Shown here one piece after another: positions 1 to 5,952 of a DNA stretch of 5,952 bases. The translations under genes and the position numbers were made by a program. The stretch covers positions 1-5,952 of the forward strand of contig CANLGS010000297.1 of assembly GCA_947490035.1 (NCBI GenBank), written 5' to 3'. The first letter of the stretch is position 1. Every line of letters begins with the position of its first letter. This DNA comes from Gemmataceae bacterium (GTDB lineage Bacteria > Planctomycetota > Planctomycetia > Gemmatales > Gemmataceae). The notes beneath the pieces are model-generated. The model saw nothing but the letters and a program-made list of their open reading frames with translations, did not search any database and had not been told where the DNA came from.

Positions 1-441
1 GCGGCGCTCGCCTCGTCGCGGAACTGGGACGGGAAGCTGCCCGCCCTGAAGACGCTGTCCCCCGAGGCGGCCCGGGCGCTGGCCCGGCACCGGGGCGATC
101 TCGCGCTGGACGGCCTGACCACGCTTCCCGCTCCGGCCGCCGCGGAGCTGGCCGGCCGCAAGGAAGGGACGCTCTCCCTCAACGGGGTGAAGGAACTCTC
201 GGAGAAGGCCGCCGCGGCCCTGGCTGGTCACCAGGGCCGGCTGGCCCTCGACGGGTTGATGAACGTCTCCGACGACACCGCCAAAGCCCTGGCGGGACAC
301 AAGGGCGACTGGCTCTTCCTCGACGGGCTGACCACGCTTTCCGACGAAGCGGCCGGGACGCTGGCGAAGCACGGAGGTGCCGTCTCGCTCCTCGGGCTGG
401 CGAAGCTCTCGCCCGAGGCGGTGAGGCGGCTCAAGGCGAAC
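1..441 (+). repeat. Array of 23-24-residue LRR-like protein repeats inside the cytochrome gene
   Basis: About six in-frame units are visible, plus the tail of an earlier one. Unit starts are near residues 13, 34, 58, 81, 105 and 128. The approximate consensus is LxLDGLxxLSxEAAxALAxHxG: a short hydrophobic strand (LxLDGL), then an Ala-rich helix ending in H-x-G. Units are 20-24 residues long; the first (LPALKTLS start) and the last (ending RRLKAN) are shorter. Parts are also alike in DNA: 109-126 and 322-339 differ at one base of 18 and lie 213 bases (three units) apart. The pattern suggests a curved beta/alpha solenoid like leucine-rich repeats, probably for binding a protein or glycan; that role is inference. 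Similar repeats occur in other planctomycete proteins to my knowledge. The array continues left of the window, so the total unit number is unknown. Confidence 0.85.
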
Positions 442-2577
442 GCCCAACTCATCCTCCCCGCAAGTGTCCGAAGCACGGCCGTTCACGACCCCGCTAAGGC
501 CGACGAGAAGTTCGTCCGCGCCTTCCTCGAAACGCACTGCGCGGGTTGCCACGACGCCGGCACCAGGTCGGGCGACTTTACACTCGACGCGCTCGCGAGG
601 GACGACGTCGCCGGCCGTGTGGCCTACGCATCGATCCTGGAGCGACTGCGTGCCGGCGACATGCCCCCGCCGTCGAAGAAGCAACGTCCCGACCCCGCCG
701 GGGGCGCCGGGGTGCAGAAGTGGATCGAGGCGAGGCTCGACACCCCGCTGCAGGGCAGGCCCGCCTACTACCCCGTGCGGGAGAAGCCCGTCGACGGGAA
801 CCGGTTGCCGAACGCGACCCTCTTCGGCGGCCCCCGCGGGCCGGGCGCCCCGCCCCCGCCCCGGCTGTGGCGGCTCTCCCCGTCGGCCTACACCAGGTTG
901 TTGACGAGCGAGTTCAAGGCGGGGGGATTGCAGCAGCCGTTCGGTCTGATCCAGGACGCCGGGTTCCGGGACTTCGCCGCGCTGTACGCGCCCGACGAGG
1001 GGGCCACCGGGCTCATGCTCTTGAACGCGGAACTGGTGGTCGCGGAGCAGGTCCGCGGCCACCAACTGGTGAACGTCCTCGACAACCCGGCCGCGGCCAA
1101 GGAGAACCTGTGGCCGGGCGAGGCTCGGGCCAAGACCGCGACGCCGGCGGAGCAGGACCGGCTCAAGAAGGGGGTGCGGGTGCGCCAGGGCAACGGCGTC
1201 CTGGCCCCGCTGATGCACCCGGGCGTCAAGGCGAACAAGGAGGAGTTGGAGAGGGCCATCCGCCAGCAGTACCTGCAGGCCATCGCCCGGCAGCCGAGCG
1301 ACAAGGAACTCGCCAGCGTCGTCGCCCTCTACGAGGACATCGCCAGGGAGGGTGACTACGCCATCGCCGGTAAGACGATACTCATGGCCCCCCTGATGAC
1401 GCCCGAGGCGATCCTGCGCTTCGAGGTCGGTCTGGGCGCCGAGGTGCGCCCCGGCGTCCGCATGCTCTCACCCCGCGAGGCCGCCTTCGCGGTCAGCCTG
1501 GCGCTGTCGGACAAGCGCGACCTCGGCCTGCTCTCGGCCGCCGCCCAGGGCAAGCTGACCACGCGCAAGGAGGTCGCCGAGGCCGTGCGGCGGATCCTCG
1601 AGGACCCGAAGTTCGAGAAGTCCCGCGTGCTCTGGTTCTTCCGCGAGTACTTCGACTACCACCGCGCGCCGGAGGTGTTCAAGGATCCGTTGCCGGACTA
1701 CCAACAACGCCGGGGCGTGTCCCACAACCCGCAAGGATACGTCGCCGACACCGACCTCCTGATCCTGCACATCCTCGGGCGAGACCGCGACGTCCTCAAG
1801 GAGCTGCTGACGACGGAATCGTTCCCCGGCCGCGGCAACGGGGAGCAGTTCGGCCCGAACTTCCCGGCCTTCCGCCGCCTGCCCCCCGGTATCGACGAGA
1901 ACCGGGGGAAGGCGAACCCGGGGCGCGTCGGTGTTCTCATGCAGCCGGGCTGGCAGGTGGCGTGGTCCACGAACTTCCACAACGACATCGTCCGTCGGGG
2001 TCGCTGGGTCCGCGAACACCTCCTGGGCGGGCGGGTGCCCGACTTGCCGATCAACGTGGCCGCGATGATCCCCGACGACCCGCACCGCACCCTGCGGCAG
2101 CGGCAGGAGGTGACGCGCGAGGCCCAGTGCTGGAAGTGCCACTACCGCATGGACGAACTCGGGCTGCCGTTCGAGGGTGTGACCCACTACGGCTTCCCGC
2201 GCCGCGCGGAAGAGGTACTCGACCTGGAGGCCGTGGCTCAGAGCAAGGACAAGAACGCGAAGGTGTACCGCGGCGCCCCCCTGGACACGACCGGGTTCAT
2301 CCGCCACAGCGGCGACCCGGCGCTCGACGGCCCGGTGCGGGACGCCCCGGAGATGCTGCGCCGGCTGGCGGACTCGGACCGCGTGCGGCAGGTGTTCATC
2401 CGCCACGTGTTCCGCTACTTCCTGGGCCGCAACGAGACCCCCGGCGACGCAGTCACGCTCCAGGAGGCCGAGAAGGCGTACCTCGACAACGGCGGCAGTT
2501 TCAAGGAGCTGCTGGTGTCACTGCTGTCGTCCGAATCATTCCTCTACCGAACCATCCCAGCGCAGGAGAAGAGATGA
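1..2577 (+). CDS. Planctomycete diheme cytochrome c-type protein with N-terminal repeats and DUF1592/DUF1588/DUF1585 domains (5'-partial)
   Basis: The frame is open from base 1 to TGA at 2575-2577, giving 858 visible residues; the true start and any signal peptide lie upstream. An in-frame GTG at 187 is unlikely to be the start because it cuts through the repeat array. Order of regions: 23-24-residue repeats (about 1-147); planctomycete cytochrome c domain (about 160-245) with heme motif CAGCH at 180-184 and a possible axial Met in DMPPP (Met221); a divergent DUF1587-like stretch (about 288-350); a DUF1595-like helical stretch (about 415-475); DUF1592 (about 487-610); DUF1588 (about 641-734) with a second heme motif CWKCH at 710-714 followed by the family-typical RMDELG; DUF1585 (about 774-851) with RYFLGR. 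Both CxxCH motifs imply c-type heme and an extracytoplasmic location. Family function is unknown; electron transfer is inferred from the hemes. The next gene overlaps its stop. No frameshift is visible. Confidence 0.93.
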   Translation, partial: AALASSRNWDGKLPALKTLSPEAARALARHRGDLALDGLTTLPAPAAAELAGRKEGTLSLNGVKELSEKAAAALAGHQGRLALDGLMNVSDDTAKALAGHKGDWLFLDGLTTLSDEAAGTLAKHGGAVSLLGLAKLSPEAVRRLKANAQLILPASVRSTAVHDPAKADEKFVRAFLETHCAGCHDAGTRSGDFTLDALARDDVAGRVAYASILERLRAGDMPPPSKKQRPDPAGGAGVQKWIEARLDTPLQGRPAYYPVREKPVDGNRLPNATLFGGPRGPGAPPPPRLWRLSPSAYTRLLTSEFKAGGLQQPFGLIQDAGFRDFAALYAPDEGATGLMLLNAELVVAEQVRGHQLVNVLDNPAAAKENLWPGEARAKTATPAEQDRLKKGVRVRQGNGVLAPLMHPGVKANKEELERAIRQQYLQAIARQPSDKELASVVALYEDIAREGDYAIAGKTILMAPLMTPEAILRFEVGLGAEVRPGVRMLSPREAAFAVSLALSDKRDLGLLSAAAQGKLTTRKEVAEAVRRILEDPKFEKSRVLWFFREYFDYHRAPEVFKDPLPDYQQRRGVSHNPQGYVADTDLLILHILGRDRDVLKELLTTESFPGRGNGEQFGPNFPAFRRLPPGIDENRGKANPGRVGVLMQPGWQVAWSTNFHNDIVRRGRWVREHLLGGRVPDLPINVAAMIPDDPHRTLRQRQEVTREAQCWKCHYRMDELGLPFEGVTHYGFPRRAEEVLDLEAVAQSKDKNAKVYRGAPLDTTGFIRHSGDPALDGPVRDAPEMLRRLADSDRVRQVFIRHVFRYFLGRNETPGDAVTLQEAEKAYLDNGGSFKELLVSLLSSESFLYRTIPAQEKR
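2564..2569 (+). promoter_or_regulatory. Ribosome binding site of the DUF1552 gene
   Basis: AGGAGA lies inside the last codons of the upstream cytochrome gene, about five bases before ATG at 2574. It is a good Shine-Dalgarno match. Together with the ATGA overlap of stop and start, it supports 2574 as the start rather than any of the in-frame codons further upstream. Confidence 0.7.
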
Positions 2578-3968
2578 CTATTCCACAGCACCCGTTACAA
2601 GTGGTCACGCCCGATCAACTCGACCGCCGCACGGCACTCAAGGGCGTCACGCTCGGGGCCGGGGCGGTCGTGCTCCAGCCGTTCTTGCAACGGCTCGCGG
2701 CCGAGGAAGCCGGGCAGGCGCCGCCGAAGCGGTTCATCTTCTTCCTGGAGAGCAACGGCCTCTACCCGTACCACGTCCAGCCGAAAGGCGTCGAGAGAGG
2801 CAAGGGCGACCGGCTCATCGACCTCCCGCTCGCGGACCTCGAACTCCCGGAGGCCGTCGCGCCGCTGGCCCCGTTCAAGAAGCGGCTGGGGATCATCCAG
2901 AACCTCTCGCACAAGATCTCCGGCGGCGGCGACCACGGCAAGGGCTACGGGGGCCTCGGCTGCTTCAACTGGCGCCGCGGGGTGGCCGGGCAGACGATCG
3001 ACCACGCTCTTGCCTCGGCACAACCGAGCATCCTTCCCGTGCTCGGACTGTGCGTTCCACCGTCGGCGGACACCGTGTTCGCCAACTCCGTCTCGGCCAG
3101 TGCTCCCCGCCGACCAACCCCGATGGTCTGTCAACCGGACCTCGCCTTCCGGATGCTGTTCGGTAGCGTTGCGGACGGGGACGCGGGGAAGGCGTTCCAG
3201 TCCCGGAGCAAACTGCTGGACTGGTGCCGCTCCGACATCAAGCGGGTGAGGGAAGAGCTGCCCTCGATGGACCGGGAGAAGCTCGACGTGTACCTCGACA
3301 CGTTCGAGCAGATGCGGTCGCGGCAGGAGAAGATCAACGACATCAAGGATCGCCTGAAGGCCAACCTGCCCGCCATCAACAAGTTCGACAGCCGACGGAC
3401 GACGCAGCGGTTCGAGGCACAATGTGCGATCGCCACCGCATCACTCGCGTCGGGACTCACGAACGTGGTGACGCTCGACGCGGCCGGCGGCATCGGCCTG
3501 TACCACACCTGGACCGAACTGGGTGTCACCAAGGACGGCCACGCGATCGGCCACTCGGTCGATGCACCCGACAGCGTGAAGTTCGCCGTCGCGATCCGCC
3601 GCTTCCACGCCGAGCGCGTCGCCGATCTGGCCCGCCGGCTCGATGCGGTGAAAGAAGGCAACGGCACGATGCTCGACAACACGCTCATCATCTGGATGAG
3701 CGATTCGGGCGAGGGGCATCACGGTTTCTGTGGCGAGTGGCCGCTGGTCCTGGTGGGCGGTCTTGGCGGGAAGCTCAAGACCGCGGGTCGGTTCCTGCAT
3801 TTCCCGAGGTACCAGGAGGGGGCGAAGGAGACCGCCAACCGGACGATCCGCAACTTCTACCTGGCGCTGCTGCACGCGGTCGGCGACAGGCGAGCGAACT
3901 TCGGCGAACTCGACACGCAGATGCCGGCCGCGGCCCAGAACGGCCCCTTGGCGGAGATCCTGGCGTGA
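2574..3968 (+). CDS. DUF1552 family protein, putative Tat-exported
   Basis: 464 residues, a usual length for DUF1552 (PF07586). The start is ATG in an ATGA overlap with the previous stop, with AGGAGA just upstream. Residues 16-37 form a twin-arginine-like signal: DRRTALKG (17-24), then a hydrophobic run to about Phe37. Family features follow: KRFIFF near 52-57, a Gly-rich HGKGYGG stretch, a TNVVTLD strand, His-containing segments HTWTELG (His311) and GHAIGH (His323, His327), and near the C-terminus SDSGEGHHG (Asp377, His382, His383) followed by a Gly-rich VLVGGLGGKLK strand-turn. The conserved Asp and His residues could bind a metal, but no activity is established for the family. Six cysteines are scattered through the mature part and none forms CxxCH. 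DUF1552 genes are habitually paired with DUF1592 cytochrome genes, as here, so the product probably works with the upstream protein outside the cytoplasm. The family call is firm; the function is unknown. Confidence 0.93.
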   Translation: MTIPQHPLQVVTPDQLDRRTALKGVTLGAGAVVLQPFLQRLAAEEAGQAPPKRFIFFLESNGLYPYHVQPKGVERGKGDRLIDLPLADLELPEAVAPLAPFKKRLGIIQNLSHKISGGGDHGKGYGGLGCFNWRRGVAGQTIDHALASAQPSILPVLGLCVPPSADTVFANSVSASAPRRPTPMVCQPDLAFRMLFGSVADGDAGKAFQSRSKLLDWCRSDIKRVREELPSMDREKLDVYLDTFEQMRSRQEKINDIKDRLKANLPAINKFDSRRTTQRFEAQCAIATASLASGLTNVVTLDAAGGIGLYHTWTELGVTKDGHAIGHSVDAPDSVKFAVAIRRFHAERVADLARRLDAVKEGNGTMLDNTLIIWMSDSGEGHHGFCGEWPLVLVGGLGGKLKTAGRFLHFPRYQEGAKETANRTIRNFYLALLHAVGDRRANFGELDTQMPAAAQNGPLAEILA

Positions 3969-4051
3969 GGGCCGCATCCGATTCCGAGGTTGAACAGGCA
4001 AGCCGACCGTTCCGGACGACGCCCGACGGCTCCGAGCCAACCCAGGAACTG

Positions 4052-4081
4052 TTGAAGTCGGTGCGCCCGAGAAGGAATAAC
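4052..4081 (+). promoter_or_regulatory. Weak candidate sigma70-type promoter before the DUF1501 gene
   Basis: TTGAAG at 4052-4057 (four of six matches to TTGACA) and AATAAC at 4076-4081 (four of six to TATAAT) are separated by 18 bases. This is the most AT-containing patch of the 173-base gap. A 5-base inverted repeat, CGTCA 4081-4085 and TGACG 4094-4098, sits directly after it. Planctomycete promoters are poorly defined, so this is a guess based on the Escherichia coli consensus. It would let the DUF1501 and WD40 genes be transcribed separately from the upstream pair. Confidence 0.2.
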
Positions 4082-4141
4082 GTCACGCAACGATGACGAT
4101 CGGGAAGTGGTCCTCGCTCGCCGAACCCCAGAGACCAGGTC

Positions 4142-5455
4142 ATGAACAAGCAGCTTCCTTCAACCTGCGGCGCCCCGGAGCACTCGCTCAACCGGCGCGC
4201 GTTTCTTGGGGGCGTCGGCGGCTTCGCCGGTGGACTCGCGGGGCTGGACGCGCTCGGCAATCCGCTGTTGGCCAACCAACTGGAGAAGCGGCACAAGCGC
4301 GTCATCCTCCTCTGGATGGCCGGGGGGCTGAGCCAGTTCGAGAGCTGGGACCCGAAGCCCGGGCGGAAGACGGGCGGCCCCTTCCGCGCAATTCAAACCT
4401 CGGTGCCCGGATACCGGATGAGCGAACTGATGCCGATGATGGCGTCGCGGATTCACAAATCGGCCGTCATACGCTCCTTCAGCAGCCCGAACACCGGCCA
4501 CACCGGGGCGAGCGTCTTCGCACTCATGAGCGGGGACCGGCAGGACACGGGCACCCTGCGCACCCCGTCACTGGGGTGCCTGTTGGGTCGCGAACTGTCC
4601 CAGCCCGGACTGCCCGACCACGTGTCGTTCTGGAACGCCGCCTGGCCGTTCAGCGGCGGCGATAAGCAACACGATTTCGCCCTCTTCCTGGGGGCGCGTT
4701 ACGAACCGATCAACATCGCACACAAACTCGCCCCGGACGGCATCCAACTCCCCGCATCGTTGACGGACGACGACCATCGTGCCCGCGAGGCGCTCCGCGA
4801 GCAGTTGGCGGCCCGGTTTCAGGAGAACCGCAGCGGCAACGCCACGGTCGCCAGCCACGGCGGGTCCTACCAACGCGTCCGCGGCATCATGGACATCGCC
4901 GGCCTGTTCGACACCTCCCGCGAGCCGCTCAAGATTCGCGAGCGCTACGGCCATTCGCTGTTCGGACAGCAGGCCCTCGTGGCGCGCCGGCTCGTTGAGG
5001 CCGGTGTACCGTTCGTTCGCTTGACGGACGGGTGGTGGGATTCGCACGGCGAGAACTTCGAGATCCACGCGTCCAAGGTCCCCACGCTCGATCGGGTGAT
5101 GTCGGCCCTGCTCGAAGATCTGGAGCAACGCGGCCTGTCGCAGGACACCCTGGTCGTGACCTTTGCCGAGATGGGGCGGACGCCGCAGATCAACGCCCAG
5201 CGCGGCCGCGACCACTGGGGGGCGTGCTGGAGCGTGACGCTGACCGGGTGCGGCATCAAACCCGGCGTCATCCACGGCAGTACGAACGCCGACGGCACCG
5301 CGGTCGCCACCGATCGCGTGACGGCCGCGCAGTTCTTCGCAACGATCTTCCGGGCCGTGGGGATCGACCACCAAAAGGAATACACCTCGGCCGACGGCCG
5401 ACCGATCCGACTGACCCCCTACAACACGGAACCGGTCCGCGCGGTGCTGGCCTGA
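4142..5455 (+). CDS. DUF1501 family protein, putative Tat-exported
   Basis: 437 residues, normal for DUF1501 (PF07394), a family related to the alkaline phosphatase/sulfatase fold. The start is well fixed: an in-frame TGA at 4094-4096 is followed by no ATG, GTG or TTG before 4142. The ribosome site is poor (AGAGA at 4130-4134). A twin-arginine signal is clear: SLNRRAFLGG (15-24), then a Gly/Ala-rich hydrophobic stretch to about 45. Family motifs: WMAGGLSQFESWDPKPG (58-74), NTGHTG (His120), WWDSHGEN (298-305; Asp300, His302), EMGRTP (343-348), RGRDHW (354-359; Asp357, His358) and the C-terminal DGRPIRL. The Asp and His residues are plausible metal ligands by analogy with the phosphatase superfamily; catalysis is unproven. 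In planctomycetes these genes usually sit beside planctomycete cytochrome genes, as here. The product is probably periplasmic. It follows the DUF1552 gene by 173 bases and precedes the WD40 gene by 33, probably in one transcript with the latter. Confidence 0.94.
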   Translation: MNKQLPSTCGAPEHSLNRRAFLGGVGGFAGGLAGLDALGNPLLANQLEKRHKRVILLWMAGGLSQFESWDPKPGRKTGGPFRAIQTSVPGYRMSELMPMMASRIHKSAVIRSFSSPNTGHTGASVFALMSGDRQDTGTLRTPSLGCLLGRELSQPGLPDHVSFWNAAWPFSGGDKQHDFALFLGARYEPINIAHKLAPDGIQLPASLTDDDHRAREALREQLAARFQENRSGNATVASHGGSYQRVRGIMDIAGLFDTSREPLKIRERYGHSLFGQQALVARRLVEAGVPFVRLTDGWWDSHGENFEIHASKVPTLDRVMSALLEDLEQRGLSQDTLVVTFAEMGRTPQINAQRGRDHWGACWSVTLTGCGIKPGVIHGSTNADGTAVATDRVTAAQFFATIFRAVGIDHQKEYTSADGRPIRLTPYNTEPVRAVLA

Positions 5456-5478
5456 TCCATCCACGAGACAAACCAGCC

Positions 5479-5482
5479 GGAG
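5479..5482 (+). promoter_or_regulatory. Ribosome binding site of the WD40 gene
   Basis: GGAG lies six bases before ATG at 5489. It sits in the 33-base gap after the DUF1501 stop. The site decides the start, because the in-frame codons back to that stop (TGA 5453-5455) include no ATG, GTG or TTG. Confidence 0.6.
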
Positions 5483-5488
5483 ATTGAC

Positions 5489-5952
5489 ATGCCGCCTCCC
5501 AACCTCGACCGGGTGAAGATCAGCAAAACGGTAGCGCTGCCCGGTGATTTTCTTTCCGTCGTTCGCGAACCGAACAGCGAGCGCCTGTGGCTCGGCCATT
5601 CCGATTCGAAGATCTATTCGATCGACTTCGCCCAAGAAAAGCCGGCGGCGACGGCCGTTTTCGAAGGGCACGAGAGCTACGTGAGCGGTCTGGGCCTGGT
5701 CGACAACACGCTCGTGTCGGCGGGCTGGGACCGCAAGCTGATCTGGTGGGACCTCCAAGACCGCCGTGTGGTGCGCACGGTCGAGGCGCACGACCGGTGG
5801 ATCCGCCGGCTGGCGGTGAACAGTGCCCGAACGATGCTCGCGACGATCTCGGACGACATGACCTGCAAGCTGTGGGACGCGAAGTCGGGAAGGTTGATTC
5901 GAACGCTGACCGGGTTCGATGCGCGGGTGCCCAAGTACGACAACCCCAACAA
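5489..5952 (+). CDS. WD40 repeat protein (3'-partial)
   Basis: The frame is open from ATG 5489 to the window end, giving 154 complete codons. Two clear WD40 units are visible: GH at 60-61 to WWD at 86-88, and H101 to LWD at 128-130, each with the typical loop before the last strand (SAGWDRKL, SDDMTCKL). An earlier degenerate blade spans about 14-47 (LGHSDSKIYSID). After the second unit the expected next GH is replaced by TGFDARVPKYDN, which may be an inserted loop. WD40 propellers act as binding scaffolds; the partner is unknown. No signal peptide, twin-arginine motif or membrane segment is present at the N-terminus, unlike the two genes before it. It is in the same reading frame as the DUF1501 gene, separated by one stop and 11 sense codons before the ATG. 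Planctomycete WD40 genes in such clusters sometimes carry a C-terminal cytochrome domain; that part would be outside the window. Confidence 0.88.
   Translation, partial: MPPPNLDRVKISKTVALPGDFLSVVREPNSERLWLGHSDSKIYSIDFAQEKPAATAVFEGHESYVSGLGLVDNTLVSAGWDRKLIWWDLQDRRVVRTVEAHDRWIRRLAVNSARTMLATISDDMTCKLWDAKSGRLIRTLTGFDARVPKYDNPN

Noticed and set aside
1468..2406. Long open frame on the - strand (312 codons) opposite the DUF1592 region
   Set aside because: It lies wholly antisense to recognisable DUF1592/DUF1588/DUF1585 domains and has biased low-complexity composition; such frames are expected in G+C-rich DNA.
1962..2573. Upstream extension of the DUF1552 frame to ATG 1962
   Set aside because: The extension is Arg/Pro/Gly-rich shadow translation of the cytochrome gene; the ATGA overlap, ribosome site and twin-arginine signal all support 2574.
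187..2577. GTG at 187 as the start of the cytochrome gene
   Set aside because: The same frame is open to base 1 and encodes further repeats of the same type; starting at 187 would begin mid-unit and leave no signal peptide for a heme protein.
4029..4039. GGCTCCGAGCC hairpin after the DUF1552 gene as a terminator
   Set aside because: The stem is only about four pairs with a three-base loop and no T-run follows.
4093..4665. Open frame of 190 codons starting at 4093
   Set aside because: Most of it overlaps the DUF1501 gene in another frame and it has Arg/Pro-rich shadow composition.
5453..5489. Readthrough fusion of the DUF1501 and WD40 frames
   Set aside because: They share a frame with one TGA between them, but a good ribosome site and ATG precede the WD40 gene, and sharing a frame has a one-in-three chance.
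4568..5791. Long open frame on the - strand (407 codons) opposite the DUF1501 and WD40 genes
   Set aside because: It spans two well-supported + strand genes and their junction, and its translation shows no recognisable domain.

Overview
The window reads as a planctomycete chromosome segment, most like the Gemmataceae and relatives. I infer this from protein content: planctomycete-type cytochrome c and DUF1592/1588/1585 domains, a DUF1552 protein, a DUF1501 protein and a WD40 protein, all in a high-G+C background with strongly G/C-biased third codon positions. No database search was possible, so the taxonomy is inference.

All supported genes lie on the + strand. (1) Positions 1-2577 hold the 3' part of a large gene whose start is outside the window. 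It begins with a solenoid-like array of 23-24-residue repeats (to about 441), then a CxxCH cytochrome c domain, then the DUF1592/DUF1588/DUF1585 module with a second CxxCH. (2) A DUF1552 gene at 2574-3968 overlaps the first by ATGA and is probably translationally coupled to it. (3) A 173-base gap (3969-4141) has one weak promoter candidate and no convincing terminator. (4) A DUF1501 gene lies at 4142-5455. (5) After 33 bases, a WD40 gene starts at 5489 and runs off the right edge.

The DUF1552 and DUF1501 products both start with twin-arginine-like signals, and the cytochrome needs covalent heme attachment outside the cytoplasm. The first three products therefore probably act in the periplasm or at the cell surface. 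The visible WD40 N-terminus has no export signal, so its compartment is unclear. Sets of this kind are frequent in planctomycetes, but their biochemical role is not established. I see a co-transcribed redox/unknown-function module rather than a demonstrably new system. The most distinctive element is the repeat array fused to the N-terminal side of the diheme protein. I saw no RNA genes, CRISPR arrays, insertion sequences or attachment sites.
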